Source: Microbacterium protaetiae
Lineage (GTDB): Bacteria; Actinomycetota; Actinomycetes; Actinomycetales; Microbacteriaceae
DNA length: 64,000 nt
Direction: 5' to 3'
NCBI RefSeq assembly: GCF_004135285.1
Contig: NZ_CP035494.1
Span: 1,426,001-1,490,000 of the forward strand
Shown here: positions 1 to 12,913 of the stretch, in pieces
Layout of the letters: every line of letters starts with the position of its first letter
How positions within the stretch are numbered: position 1 is the first letter of the stretch
Program-made: the position numbers and the translations under genes
The notes under the pieces: model-generated
What the model was told of the DNA's origin: nothing
The model's input: the letters and a program-made list of their open reading frames with translations, nothing else
Database searches by the model: none

Positions 1-773
1 CCCGAGAAGACGAAGGCGAACGGCAGGATGTAAACCATCATCCGCTGCATCTTGTAGGCCTGACCCTGGCGGGCCTCGGGCGACAGGTTCTTCGAGACGA
101 TCTGCAGCTGCGTGAAGAACTGCGAGGCGATCATGAGCACCACGAGGGTGATCATGATGGCCACCGTGATCTGCCAGCCTTCGGGCTTGGTCTGGAAAGT
201 GCCCTGCAGCGATTCATGGAGAGACGCGACGCCGAACAGCTTCGCGTTGTAGAACTCCTGCGTCAGCTCGGGGGTGAGCCAGAAGATTCCACCCTTGCTC
301 GCCTCGGCGTTCCCCTTGATCGTGGACAGCACGCTGTACAGCGAGAAGAACACCGGCATCTGCACCAGAATCGGCAGACAGCCCGACACCGGAGACGTGC
401 CGTTCTTCTTGTACATCGCCATCGTCTCGCGGCTCATCGCCTCACGAGAAAGCTGGTCGCGCTTGCCCTTGTACTTCTCCTGGATCTTCTTGAGCTCAGG
501 CGCGATCTCCATCATCTTGCGCTGGCTCTTGATCTGCTTGACGAACAGCGGCACAAGCGCGGCGCGCACCACGACCACCAGACCGATGATCGACAGGACC
601 CAGGTCAAACCGGATGCCGCGTTCATGCCGACCAGGGTCAGCAGAGAATGGAACGCCACCAGGATGAGCTCGACGATCCACTTGAGCGGCCAGAGAACGA
701 AGCCGATGGGGTCGAAACCGCCCCCGCCTGATGCCGCGGGGGTGCTCGTGGCGAAATACAGCAGATCCTGCAC
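1..773 (-). CDS. yidC: Membrane protein insertase YidC (3' end outside window)
   Basis: YidC/Oxa1/Alb3 insertase, which puts membrane proteins into the cytoplasmic membrane alone or with SecYEG. The 257 residues visible start at a GTG preceded by AAAGGA eight bases upstream. A membrane segment lies at about 23-46 and another at 55-78; the second contains the conserved groove arginine (about residue 70), followed by a basic cytoplasmic loop rich in Lys, Gln and Glu. The motif NGTSPVSGCLPILVQMP is characteristic of the family. It is the last gene of the leftward rpmH-rnpA-yidD-yidC run, the classical origin-proximal order. The stop codon lies to the left of base 1, so total length is unknown. 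Confidence 0.97.
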   Translation of the reverse strand, partial: MQDLLYFATSTPAASGGGGFDPIGFVLWPLKWIVELILVAFHSLLTLVGMNAASGLTWVLSIIGLVVVVRAALVPLFVKQIKSQRKMMEIAPELKKIQEKYKGKRDQLSREAMSRETMAMYKKNGTSPVSGCLPILVQMPVFFSLYSVLSTIKGNAEASKGGIFWLTPELTQEFYNAKLFGVASLHESLQGTFQTKPEGWQITVAIMITLVVLMIASQFFTQLQIVSKNLSPEARQGQAYKMQRMMVYILPFAFVFS

Positions 774-776
774 GGA

Positions 777-1133
777 TCAGTCCTTTCTGGGGGGCACGAC
801 GAATCCGTGCGGAGTCAGCTCGAAGTGGAAGTGCCGGCTCGGCGGAACGTCGTCGACGCCGCCGGCAGCCCATGGGTGGCAACGGAGGATGCGCCAGGCG
901 GCGAGGCCGGCTCCCTTCACCGCACCGTGCTGTTGCACGGCGCCGACCGCATAGGCAGAACACGTCGGGTAGTACCGGCATACATCGCCGTACGCATGCG
1001 AGACCGTCGCCCGATAGGCATGGAGAAGAGTCAGCACCACGTCGCGAGGGATCAGCGGCAGCATCCGCCACAGCGCGGTGCCCCGCATCCGGCCGTTGCC
1101 GACGTAGCCGGTCGGGAGGGATGCGACGCTCAC
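777..1133 (-). CDS. yidD: Membrane protein insertion efficiency factor YidD
   Basis: Small YidD family protein (118 residues from the chosen start) thought to assist YidC-dependent insertion at the membrane. Family hallmarks are the cysteine motif CRYYPTCSAYA and the later RCHPWAAGG stretch. The GTG at 1133 overlaps the rnpA stop codon as GTGA, a translational-coupling arrangement, so I prefer it to the ATG seven codons upstream; the family core begins near the later MLPLIPRD, so a slightly shorter product is possible. It ends three bases before the yidC start codon, and the yidC ribosome site lies inside its 3' end. Confidence 0.93.
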   Translation of the reverse strand: MSVASLPTGYVGNGRMRGTALWRMLPLIPRDVVLTLLHAYRATVSHAYGDVCRYYPTCSAYAVGAVQQHGAVKGAGLAAWRILRCHPWAAGGVDDVPPSRHFHFELTPHGFVVPPRKD

Positions 1134-1465
1134 GCCGCCCTCCGCGCCAGACAACGATCGACCTCAGCCTGCAAGGCATGGAAATCCGCACCCGCGGCGC
1201 TGGGAAGCGCGCGGATGACAACGTCTGCCCCGACACGCACCTGCGGAAGTGCTTGTGCGCACACGGCCTTGAGCCGACGACGCACGGTGTTGCGAGTCAC
1301 GGCAGTGCCGACTCGCTTGCTCACGATGAAACCGAACCGTGCTGCGCGATCTTCACCGGACGACACCACATACATCACGGTGTGCGGCCCGGCGCACTTG
1401 ACACCCCTACGGACGACGGCTTTGTAATCCGCCCCGCGGGTCAGCCTGTTCGGCCTCGCGAGCAC
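1130..1465 (-). CDS. rnpA: Ribonuclease P protein component
   Basis: Protein subunit of RNase P, which binds the catalytic RNA and helps tRNA 5' maturation. The 111-residue product carries the RNR signature region (VGTAVTRNTVRRRLK) and an N-terminal RLTRGADYKAVVRRG stretch typical of the family. A longer frame opens at 1555, but it would run back through rpmH; the GTG at 1465 gives the standard N-terminus and leaves a 10-base gap after rpmH. Located between rpmH and yidD as in nearly all bacteria. Confidence 0.94.
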   Translation of the reverse strand: MLARPNRLTRGADYKAVVRRGVKCAGPHTVMYVVSSGEDRAARFGFIVSKRVGTAVTRNTVRRRLKAVCAQALPQVRVGADVVIRALPSAAGADFHALQAEVDRCLARRAA

Positions 1466-1475
1466 TGCTATCGAG

Positions 1476-1613
1476 TCAGGCAGAGAGCTCGGTGCGGCCC
1501 TTGCCACGACGAGCCGACAGGATGGCACGGCCGGCGCGGGTGCGCATGCGGGCACGGAAGCCGTGCTTCTTGGCGCGACGACGGTTGTTGGGCTGGAAGG
1601 TGCGCTTGGTCAT
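1476..1613 (-). CDS. rpmH: 50S ribosomal protein L34
   Basis: 45-residue, very basic protein of the large ribosomal subunit. It begins [20 protein letters not shown] and ends GRTELSA, matching L34 along its whole length. It is the promoter-proximal gene of the leftward operon that continues with rnpA, yidD and yidC, and it is transcribed away from dnaA. A purine-rich AGTGATTCC precedes the ATG with a GGGAG further upstream. Confidence 0.98.
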   Translation of the reverse strand: MTKRTFQPNNRRRAKKHGFRARMRTRAGRAILSARRGKGRTELSA

Positions 1614-1909
1614 GGAATCACTCCGGGAGGTTCACCGGGTCGCTTGCCCGGGGACGACGATGAGGGACTCACACCGAAGAGGCATAAGTCAACCGATTAA
1701 GGCTACGTCCTGGTAGCGGATATCTCAAACCGAGCGCTGACGAACGCACATTATCCACAGCCCCGCCGCGGTCTCTGGAAGTGACACACCCCCGACGCTT
1801 ACAGTGGAGTTTGCTCTCTGCACACGCGCTGACTAGCGTTGCTCGGGCAAGTTATCCACAGGTCATGGCGTCCTCCGCCACCTGTGTCACATCGACAGCC
1901 GGGGGGGCC
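1614..1909. promoter_or_regulatory. rpmH-dnaA divergent intergenic region with DnaA boxes
   Basis: No gene. Two perfect DnaA boxes TTATCCACA are seen at 1751-1759 and 1852-1860, which suggests DnaA autoregulation and origin function upstream of dnaA. A possible dnaA promoter is TTGCTC at 1811-1816 and TAGCGT at 1834-1839 with a 17-base spacer; it is a weak match. The leftward rpmH promoter should lie around 1680-1740 but I could not define it. Confidence 0.7.
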
Positions 1910-3319
1910 ATGGCACAGCAGGAGATCCCAGACGTACCCATCTGGGCGACCGTGGTGCACCTGCTCGAGGCCGATGAGCGCATCACGCCGCAGATGTGGG
2001 GATTCCTCAATCTTGCGGTGCCGCAGGGGGTCATGGGAGGCATCCTGTACATCGACGTGCCCAACGACCTCACGGCCGCGCAAATAAACAAGCGCATGCG
2101 CGCGCCGATCATGGAGGCACTGGCTCACTCTGGTGACGACGTCGGCTCGTTCCGTGTGGTCGTCAACCCCGATCTGACCGATGCCCACTTGACCGCCGTC
2201 ATCCCGGTGCAGACCGCCCCGTCAGTCGTGCTGGATGATCGCGCTCCCGTCGAGCGCATCGACGCGCCGGCACCCCAGACGCGCAGCGACACCCGCCTGA
2301 ACCCCAAGTACACCTTCGACAGCTTCGTGATCGGCCAGTCCAACCGCTTCGCGCACGCCGCGGCCGTGGCCGTGGCCGAGGCGCCGGCGAAGGCGTACAA
2401 CCCGCTGTTCGTCTACGGTGACTCCGGCCTGGGCAAAACGCACCTTCTGCACGCCATCGGCGACTATGCGCAGAGCATGTACGCCGGCATCCGGGTGCGC
2501 TACGTCTCCAGTGAAGAATTCACGAACGACTTCATCAACTCCATCGCCAACAACCGAGGCTCTGCATTCCAGGCACGGTATCGCGACGTCGACATCCTGC
2601 TGATCGACGACATCCAGTTCTTGCAGGGCCGGGCCGAGACGCAAGAGGCGTTCTTCCACACCTTCAACACACTCCACGATCATGACAAGCAGGTCGTGAT
2701 CACCAGTGATGTGCCGCCCAAGCACCTCACCGGATTCGAAGACCGCATGCGCAGCCGTTTCGAGTGGGGCCTGATCACCGACGTGCAAGCGCCCGACCTC
2801 GAGACCCGCATCGCGATCCTGCGCAAGAAGGCGCAGAGTGAGCGGCTGCAGATCCCCGACGAGGTACTGGAGTACATCGCCACCGTCGTCTCGTCGAACA
2901 TCCGCGAACTCGAGGGCGCCCTGATCCGTGTTTCGGCGTTCGCGAGTTTGAATCGGTCGACCCTCGACATGTCACTGGCCCAGACCGTCCTGCGCGACAT
3001 CGTCGACCAAGACGATGCGAACATCGTCTCGCCGACCGACATCATCACGGCCACCGCGTCGTACTTCAAACTGTCGGTCGACGACCTGTACGGGTCGAGT
3101 CGTTCCCAGCAGGTCGCCCAGGCACGCCAGATCGCCATGTATCTGTGCCGCGAACGCACGAGCTTGTCTCTTCCGAAGATCGGCCAACTGTTCGGCGGCC
3201 GTGATCACACCACGGTCATGTATGCGTACAAGAAGATCAGCGACCTGATGAAGGAACGCCGGTCGATCTTCAACCACGTCACCGACATCACCGCGCAGCT
3301 CGGCCGTAACGGGCGCTGA
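1910..3319 (+). CDS. dnaA: Chromosomal replication initiator DnaA
   Basis: AAA+ initiator that binds DnaA boxes at oriC, melts DNA and recruits the helicase. The product has 469 residues. N-terminal domain I begins IPDVPIWATVV; Walker A GDSGLGKT is near residues 170-177; Walker B LLIDDIQF is near 232-239; the domain IV DNA-binding signature GGRDHTTVMYAYKKI is near 430. The frame is open from 1781, but that stretch contains the DnaA box at 1852-1860; the ATG at 1910 gives the usual family N-terminus. An in-frame ATG at 1865 directly abuts that box and is less likely. The Shine-Dalgarno is unclear: only a G-run sits close to the ATG. Confidence 0.97.
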   Translation: MAQQEIPDVPIWATVVHLLEADERITPQMWGFLNLAVPQGVMGGILYIDVPNDLTAAQINKRMRAPIMEALAHSGDDVGSFRVVVNPDLTDAHLTAVIPVQTAPSVVLDDRAPVERIDAPAPQTRSDTRLNPKYTFDSFVIGQSNRFAHAAAVAVAEAPAKAYNPLFVYGDSGLGKTHLLHAIGDYAQSMYAGIRVRYVSSEEFTNDFINSIANNRGSAFQARYRDVDILLIDDIQFLQGRAETQEAFFHTFNTLHDHDKQVVITSDVPPKHLTGFEDRMRSRFEWGLITDVQAPDLETRIAILRKKAQSERLQIPDEVLEYIATVVSSNIRELEGALIRVSAFASLNRSTLDMSLAQTVLRDIVDQDDANIVSPTDIITATASYFKLSVDDLYGSSRSQQVAQARQIAMYLCRERTSLSLPKIGQLFGGRDHTTVMYAYKKISDLMKERRSIFNHVTDITAQLGRNGR

Positions 3320-3723
3320 TCGGCACTTGACGGCGCTCGTCGACAGCGCCAAAATACCGCTTCTGCACATGTGGATAACTTGTGGAGAATGCACCCGAGA
3401 CTGTCATTCGTTGTGGGTGATGGACATCGACCTGTGGAGAACGTGTGGTCTGCGGCATCCGGTCGGCATCCGCGTGAACACGCGTCTCCGCAGCTCGTCC
3501 ACATCTCACACGCGTGTAGTTTCCTTGTCTCTCCACGGATCGGGCGACTTATCCACAGTCTCCACAGCTGTTAACACCATGACGAAGAGTTAACTGTTAA
3601 GGGGGCCTCCGATCACCATCTCGTGCAGCCAGTCTCGAGCGGCCCGGAACTGCTCGGTCTCTCACAGAAACGGTGCGGGGCATTAGCATGGGTGAACCCA
3701 GCCCAAAGGTCGAGGGAGCGCAA
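3320..3723. other. oriC: Probable chromosomal origin oriC (dnaA-dnaN spacer)
   Basis: 404-base gene-free spacer between dnaA and dnaN. Perfect DnaA boxes are seen at 3370-3378 (TGTGGATAA, reverse) and 3549-3557 (TTATCCACA, forward), with relaxed boxes such as TGTGGAGAA at 3381-3389 and TCCACAG-type sites around 3430 and 3560. An AT-richer run with TTAACACC and GTTAACTGTTAA at about 3570-3600 is a candidate unwinding element. Boxes plus position are the normal actinobacterial origin arrangement; function is inferred. Confidence 0.85.
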
Positions 3724-4872
3724 GTGAAGTTCCACGTAGGTCGCGATGTCTTCAGCGAGGCCGTGTCATTCGTCGTGAAGCTGCTCCCGCAGCGCAATCC
3801 GCAGCCGATCCTCGCCGGTGTGCTGATCGAAGCGGGGGAGCAGGGCCTGTCCCTGTCTGCCTTCGACTACGAGGCATCCGCACGCACGACCATCGAGGCG
3901 AGTGTCGACGACCCGGGCACGATCCTCGTGCACGGCCGGCTGCTCTCTGACATCGCCAGCCGGCTGCCGAATGCCCCGATCCAGGTCGAGGTCGAAGACG
4001 ACGGCATCGCGCTCACCTGCGGCTCGGCGCGGTTCATGCTCGCCTCGATGCCGGTGCAGGAGTATCCGGCCATCCCCGAGGTCTCGGGTGAGTCGGGTCT
4101 GGTGCCTGCGGAGGATTTCGCCACCGCGATCTCGCAGGTGGCCTTCGCGGCATCGCGCGACGATGTCACGCCGGTGCTGACGGGCGTGCAGCTCGAGGTC
4201 AGCGGCACGCAGTTGAGCCTGGTCGCCACCGACCGGTATCGGGTGGCGCTGCGCGACATCCCGTGGGACGGCGGCACAGCGGCATCCGATGATTCGACCT
4301 CGGCACTGGTGCCGGCGCGCACTCTCACCGAGGTCGGCAAGACGTTCTCGCACGGTGGTCAGATCTCGATCTCGTTCTCGGGGTCGGGCGATCGTGAGAT
4401 CATCGCGTTCACGTCAGGCGACAAGACCGTCACGTCACTGCTGATCAAGGGCAATTTTCCACCGGTGCGTCGGCTGTTCCCCGAGCAGACCGAGCATCAC
4501 GCGGTGGTCAACACGGCCGATCTGGCCGAGGCGGTGCGGCGCGTGTCGCTGGTGCTCGACCGTTCCGCGCCGTTGCGGTTCACCTTCACGGCCGACAGCG
4601 TCTCGATGGATGCCTCGGGGACCGAGCAGGCACGGGCGAACGAGTCGGTCGAGGCCACGCTCGTCGGTGAAGATGTCACCCTCGGCCTGAACCCGCAGTA
4701 CCTGCTCGAGGCGCTGAGCGCCGTGCGCAGCGAGTTCACGCGAGTCACGTTCACCTCAGCCGAGAACCAGAACAAGCTCAGCCCCGTGCTGATCACGCCG
4801 CAGACGTCGGTCGAGAAGGGCGGCGAGGACAGCTTCCGCTACCTCCTGCAGCCCAACCTGCTGCTGCGCTGA
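3724..4872 (+). CDS. dnaN: DNA polymerase III subunit beta (sliding clamp)
   Basis: Ring-shaped processivity clamp, 382 residues, three repeated clamp domains. The start is the GTG at 3724 (product begins MKFHVGRDVFSEAVSFV), seven bases after a GAGGGAG ribosome site; the frame is open further upstream to 3673 without family similarity. The C-terminus ends in LLQPNLLLR, close to the usual family end. It is followed 21 bases after the stop by an 84-bp palindromic element rather than by gnd, which often separates dnaN and recF in related genera. Confidence 0.96.
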   Translation: MKFHVGRDVFSEAVSFVVKLLPQRNPQPILAGVLIEAGEQGLSLSAFDYEASARTTIEASVDDPGTILVHGRLLSDIASRLPNAPIQVEVEDDGIALTCGSARFMLASMPVQEYPAIPEVSGESGLVPAEDFATAISQVAFAASRDDVTPVLTGVQLEVSGTQLSLVATDRYRVALRDIPWDGGTAASDDSTSALVPARTLTEVGKTFSHGGQISISFSGSGDREIIAFTSGDKTVTSLLIKGNFPPVRRLFPEQTEHHAVVNTADLAEAVRRVSLVLDRSAPLRFTFTADSVSMDASGTEQARANESVEATLVGEDVTLGLNPQYLLEALSAVRSEFTRVTFTSAENQNKLSPVLITPQTSVEKGGEDSFRYLLQPNLLLR

Positions 4873-4893
4873 CCGCCCCGCCGCCCGCCCGCT

Positions 4894-4977
4894 GGGAAAT
4901 TCCATATGGAATTTCCCAGACCACATCAATCTTCCGGAAATTTCATGTGGTCTTGCGAATTCCATATGGAATTTCCG
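4894..4977. repeat. 84-bp triple-palindrome element, copy 1
   Basis: An imperfect palindrome centred at 4935/4936, made of three nested palindromes. Outer module 1 is 4894-4917, a perfect 24-bp palindrome around AATTCCATATGGAATT. After a 3-bp spacer comes the central module 4921-4950, with CCACATCAA and CATGTGG arms around TTCCGGAA. After another 3-bp spacer comes outer module 2 at 4954-4977, with the same AATTCCATATGGAATT core. AT-rich in a GC-rich setting. Same layout at 50798 and 53262. Sits 21 bp after the dnaN stop and 74 bp before recF. Confidence 0.9.
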
Positions 4978-5051
4978 CCCCGGCGGCCCGGCGGCCCGGC
5001 GGCCCGGCGGCCCGGGGGCGAGCGGGGGATGCCGTCGGTAGGGTTGATCCG

Positions 5052-6239
5052 GTGATCGTCGAGCAGCTCAGCCTGGTGGATTTCCGCAATTACGCGGCCG
5101 CCGATGTGTCGCTGCAGGCCGGCCCGAACGTCTTCGTCGGGCGCAACGGCCAGGGCAAGACGAATCTCGCCGAGGCGATCGCCTACTTCGCCACGCTCGG
5201 ATCGCATCGCGTCTCCACCGACGCCCCGATGGTGCGCCGCGGCGCTGACGCCGCGATCGTGCGTGCCCGACTCGCCTACGGCACCCGCAGCATCGTGCTC
5301 GAGGTGCAGGTCAACAAGCAGGGGGCGAACAAGGCGCGTGTGAACGGATCGTCCCTGCGCCCCGCCGAACTTCCGCGCTACGCCCAGGTCGTACTCTTCG
5401 CCCCCGAAGACCTGCAGATCGTCCGCGGCGATCCGTCGGCGCGCCGCCGGTTCATCGATCAGCTGCTCATTCAGCGCACCCCACGCCTCGCCGGCGTCCT
5501 CTCCGACTACGACCGGGTGCTGCGCCAGCGCAACGCGCTGCTCAAGTCGGCACGGGCGCGCGGCATCCGCGGCGATCAACTGTCGACGCTGGAGGTCTGG
5601 GACGACAAGCTCATCGCCCTGGGCGCCGAGGTGATCGACGCCCGCTCGGCGTTGACCGGCGAGTTGGCCACTCCGCTGACACACGCGTATGCGGCCATCG
5701 CCGGTGCTGATCACGAGCCCGAGCTCGACTGGGCGCGCTCCATCGACGGCGCCGACCCCGAGGAGGGGACGGGAGAGATGGATGCCGCAGCCGGCGGCCT
5801 GACGAGTGAGAGATTCCGCGCGGCCCTGGCCACGCGCCGCACCGCAGAGCTCGACCGCGGGCTCACGTTGGTCGGTCCGCACCGTGACGATCTGGTGCTG
5901 CGACTGCGCGGGCTTCCGGTGAAGGGGTACGCCTCGCACGGCGAATCGTGGTCGATGGCCCTCGGATTGCGGTTGGCCTCGGCCGAACTGCTGCGGGCGC
6001 AGTCGATGCTGGGAGATCCGATCGTGATCCTCGACGACGTGTTCGCCGAGCTCGACGCCGACCGCCGTGAGCGGCTGGCCGGACTCGTCGCCGACTACGA
6101 GCAGGTGATCGTCACGGCCGCGGTCGAGCCCGACATCCCCACGGCGCTGCGCGCTCATGTCGTTCGCGTCGAAGCCGGCACGATCGTCGATCCCGAACTC
6201 TCGACGAACATCACCGAACAAGGGTCGACCGATGGCTGA
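5052..6239 (+). CDS. recF: DNA replication/repair protein RecF
   Basis: SMC-like ATPase of the RecFOR pathway that loads RecA at single-strand gaps; 395 residues. Walker A GRNGQGKT is at residues 30-37; an ABC signature-like SHGESWSMALG and Walker B IVILDDVFAELD are in the C-terminal third. The GTG at 5052 gives the canonical start IVEQLSLVDFRNY; the frame is open back to 4947 but that would translate the palindromic repeat and a GGC-rich run. The stop overlaps the start of the next gene by eight bases, indicating coupled translation. Confidence 0.95.
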   Translation: MIVEQLSLVDFRNYAAADVSLQAGPNVFVGRNGQGKTNLAEAIAYFATLGSHRVSTDAPMVRRGADAAIVRARLAYGTRSIVLEVQVNKQGANKARVNGSSLRPAELPRYAQVVLFAPEDLQIVRGDPSARRRFIDQLLIQRTPRLAGVLSDYDRVLRQRNALLKSARARGIRGDQLSTLEVWDDKLIALGAEVIDARSALTGELATPLTHAYAAIAGADHEPELDWARSIDGADPEEGTGEMDAAAGGLTSERFRAALATRRTAELDRGLTLVGPHRDDLVLRLRGLPVKGYASHGESWSMALGLRLASAELLRAQSMLGDPIVILDDVFAELDADRRERLAGLVADYEQVIVTAAVEPDIPTALRAHVVRVEAGTIVDPELSTNITEQGSTDG

Positions 6240-6723
6240 GGAACACGATGAGGTTCCCGAGACCCTCGCGACGTACCTGCGGCTGCGCGGTCTTGAGCCC
6301 TCGCCTCGGGCCAAGCGTCGCCGGCGCCGCCGCACCGACGACGATGAGAACCAGCCCTTCACGCCCGGCCGCGACCCGCGCGGCGTCGGCGATGTGCTCG
6401 AGACGCTCACGCACACCTCGGGATGGGATGAGCCGCTGGCCCGCGCCGATCTTGTGCGCCAGTGGGGCGTCGTCGCCGGTGACGACACCGCACAGCACAC
6501 CCGACCGGTCGCTCTTTCTGACGGAATGCTCACCGTGCGGTGCGACTCCACGGCATGGGCCAAGCAGCTGCAGCTGATGCGCGCGCACATCCTCACGCAG
6601 ATCGTGCAACTGTTTCCAGATGCCGGGGTCACCAGCATCCGGTTCATCGGGCCTGACGTCCCCTCCTGGAAATGGGGTCCGAGAGCCGTTCCAGGGCGTG
6701 GCCCGCGCGATACCTACGGATAA
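6232..6723 (+). CDS. DUF721 (DciA-type) helicase-associated protein
   Basis: 163-residue DUF721 protein; in actinobacteria and many other bacteria this family (DciA) interacts with the replicative helicase DnaB and stands in for DnaC/DnaI-type loaders. A basic Arg-rich patch lies near residues 25-35, and the conserved domain (LVRQWGVVAGDDTAQHTRPV, LTVRCDSTAWAKQLQL) follows in the C-terminal half. ATG 6232 overlaps the recF stop. The position between recF and gyrB is the standard one. Confidence 0.9.
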   Translation: MAEEHDEVPETLATYLRLRGLEPSPRAKRRRRRRTDDDENQPFTPGRDPRGVGDVLETLTHTSGWDEPLARADLVRQWGVVAGDDTAQHTRPVALSDGMLTVRCDSTAWAKQLQLMRAHILTQIVQLFPDAGVTSIRFIGPDVPSWKWGPRAVPGRGPRDTYG

Positions 6724-6795
6724 GACAGGTCCTGAACCCTGCCGAGTGATTTTCTCTCGTCAGAGAGCCGTTCATGCCGCGTTCCCAGCGCGTCC

Positions 6796-6826
6796 TTGAT
6801 AGACTGAGGGCAACTCCACTTACGAT
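6796..6826 (+). promoter_or_regulatory. Possible gyrB promoter
   Basis: TTGATA at 6796-6801 and TACGAT at 6821-6826, separated by 19 bases, lie 18 bases before the gyrB ATG. The spacing is longer than ideal, so this is only a candidate. Confidence 0.3.
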
Positions 6827-6843
6827 CGGAACGCGGAATCCCT

Positions 6844-8904
<2,061 letters not shown>

Positions 8905-8949
8905 CCTCACGCAGTCGAGACGGTCCGCACGCAGAAGACGAGAGAACAC

Positions 8950-11519
<2,570 letters not shown>

Positions 11520-11523
<4 letters not shown>

Positions 11524-11924
11524 GCACGGTAGCCGACAAGCTGGCAAAGAAGTCTACGCACCGCACCAGCGCCAAGCAGGTGCGCCTGCGACTGGTCTAT
11601 GTCGACTTCTGGTCGGCCGTGAAGCTGTCGTTCCTGGCGGCGGTGGTGATTGCGGTCGTGACGATCGTGGCGTTCTTTCTGATCTACATGGTGGTCTCGG
11701 CCACCGGCGTGATCGGGCAGGTCGACGACCTGTTCAAGAGCATCTCTGACGGGGGCATCACGCTGTCGTCGATCATCGGTCTGCCGCAGGTGATGGCGAT
11801 GGCGGCGATCATCGCGATCCTCAACCTTGTGGTGGTCACGGTGATGGGGGCTGTGGTGGCCGGCATCTACAACCTGGCCGTCAAGATCACGGGCGGATTG
11901 CTGATCGGGTTCACCTCGAACTGA
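11520..11924 (+). CDS. DUF3566 transmembrane protein
   Basis: 134-residue DUF3566 family membrane protein found next to gyrA in actinobacteria; function unknown. It has a basic N-terminus, a membrane segment at about 36-62, and a second at about 92-117 with a short glycine-rich C-terminal end. Four-base overlap with gyrA implies coupled expression. Confidence 0.85.
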
Positions 11925-11981
11925 TTCGTGAAATCCGGCGGATTCGGGTAATCTCTTTGAGGTTGACGTGTCTGTCGGCAC

Positions 11982-12055
11982 GGGGGTATAGCTCAGGCGG
12001 TTAGAGCGCTTCACTGATAATGAAGAGGTCCCAGGTTCAAGTCCTGGTACCCCCA
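11982..12055 (+). tRNA. tRNA-Ile (GAT)
   Basis: 74-base cloverleaf with a GGGGGTA/TACCCCC acceptor stem, a CTTCA/TGAAG anticodon stem and the anticodon GAT at 12016-12018 in loop CTGATAA; GGTTCAA T-loop; A discriminator at 12055. CCA is not encoded. Forms a pair with the tRNA-Ala 14 bases downstream, the usual post-gyrA pair. Confidence 0.97.
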
Positions 12056-12069
12056 CACTGCAAGATTTC

Positions 12070-12142
12070 GGGGCCTTAGCTCAGTTGGTAGAGCACCTGC
12101 TTTGCAAGCAGGGGGTCACCGGTTCGAACCCGGTAGGCTCCA
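12070..12142 (+). tRNA. tRNA-Ala (TGC)
   Basis: 73-base cloverleaf; acceptor stem GGGGCCT/AGGCTCC includes the G3:U70 pair that identifies alanine tRNAs. Anticodon TGC at 12103-12105 in loop TTTGCAA, T-loop GTTCGAA, A discriminator at 12142. CCA is not encoded. Confidence 0.97.
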
Positions 12143-12391
12143 CAGTCACTTTCCCGCCGCGGGCGGCGCTCCATCCACCTCGGGCGCCGTTCGATTCGCA
12201 GGACATTTTGCGTCTGGGGCACCGACACGCCGCGCGGTACATGCTGATTTCTGCTGGCGTCCTGTCACGTGAACGGGGTCGCAGGGGATGCACACCGCAC
12301 ATCGAGCGCGCGGTTTTTTTCCAGCTGCGGCCGGCCCGCGCTCTTCCGCGCCGTGTCAGGCTGGAAGGGTCACGACCGAGAGGAGACATCC
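12143..12391. other. Spacer between tRNA-Ala and the heme oxygenase gene
   Basis: About 250 bases with no supported gene. A short GC stem followed by a T-run (ACCGC ... GCGGTTTTTTT near 12293-12320) may terminate tRNA transcription. The ribosome site of the downstream gene, AGGAG, is at 12381-12385. Confidence 0.4.
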
Positions 12392-12691
12392 GTGTCTGTC
12401 GTCAAGATCAACGCGCTGCGCATTCCGGAGGGTGCCGGCATCGAGCTTGAGGCGCGGTTCGCCGCGCGCAAGCATGCGGTCGACTCCGCCCCGGGGTTTG
12501 AGGGCTTCCAGTTGCTGCGGCCCACTGCGGGCGAGATGCGGTACTTCGTCATCACGACGTGGGCATCTGAGGCTGACTTCCAGGCCTGGCGCAGCACCCG
12601 CACCCCGCACGCTCCGGCGGGCCCGGGCAGCCCGACATTGACGACGCAGTCCGACCTGCTCGAGTTCGAGGTCGTCGACCTCGCCGACTGA
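12392..12691 (+). CDS. MhuD-like heme-degrading monooxygenase (ABM domain)
   Basis: 99-residue antibiotic-biosynthesis-monooxygenase-fold protein that closely resembles Mycobacterium MhuD, which opens heme to mycobilin and releases iron. The residues important in MhuD are present: Asn7 in VVKINA, Trp66 in DFQAW and a histidine at 73 (His75 in MhuD). The pattern RFAARKHAVDSAPGFEGFQL is near-identical in kind to MhuD. The start is a GTG after AGGAG with six-base spacing; a longer frame to 12269 has no similarity. It stands alone between the tRNAs and a converging membrane gene pair, so the link to iron supply rests on homology only. Confidence 0.85.
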   Translation: MSVVKINALRIPEGAGIELEARFAARKHAVDSAPGFEGFQLLRPTAGEMRYFVITTWASEADFQAWRSTRTPHAPAGPGSPTLTTQSDLLEFEVVDLAD

Positions 12692-12712
12692 CTCCCCGGT
12701 GCGGCAGTACCG

Positions 12713-12913
12713 TCACAACGTCTGGCCGGCCAGGAAGTGCCAGCCCAGCCACCACCAGATGACGATCACTGCAAGACGGATCGCCGGATCCGACATCAGC
12801 CGATCGAACATTGCGGTGGCGGATGCCTCGGCATAACGCCGTCCGATGAGCCAGCCGGCAACGGCGAGGGCAGCCGCACACGCGAGGAAGGCTGCGATGC
12901 TGATGACGATCAT
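12713..12913 (-). CDS. Small membrane protein, DUF6186-like
   Basis: 66-residue protein with an N-terminal membrane segment at about 3-24 and a second hydrophobic aromatic segment near the end containing IVIWWWLGWHFL. It resembles the short DUF6186-type proteins of Microbacteriaceae; the family name is from memory and function is unknown. ATG at 12913 overlaps the stop of the upstream membrane protein gene as ATGA, so the two form a translationally coupled leftward pair. A much longer frame through 13108 is not supported. Confidence 0.6.
   Translation of the reverse strand: MIVISIAAFLACAAALAVAGWLIGRRYAEASATAMFDRLMSDPAIRLAVIVIWWWLGWHFLAGQTL

Noticed and set aside
1781..1909. Extended dnaA N-terminus
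   Set aside because: The stretch carries a DnaA box and lacks similarity; the family N-terminus begins at the ATG at 1910.
4926..6647. 573-codon antisense frame over recF
   Set aside because: Shadow of recF and DUF721 genes, ends inside the 84-bp palindrome.
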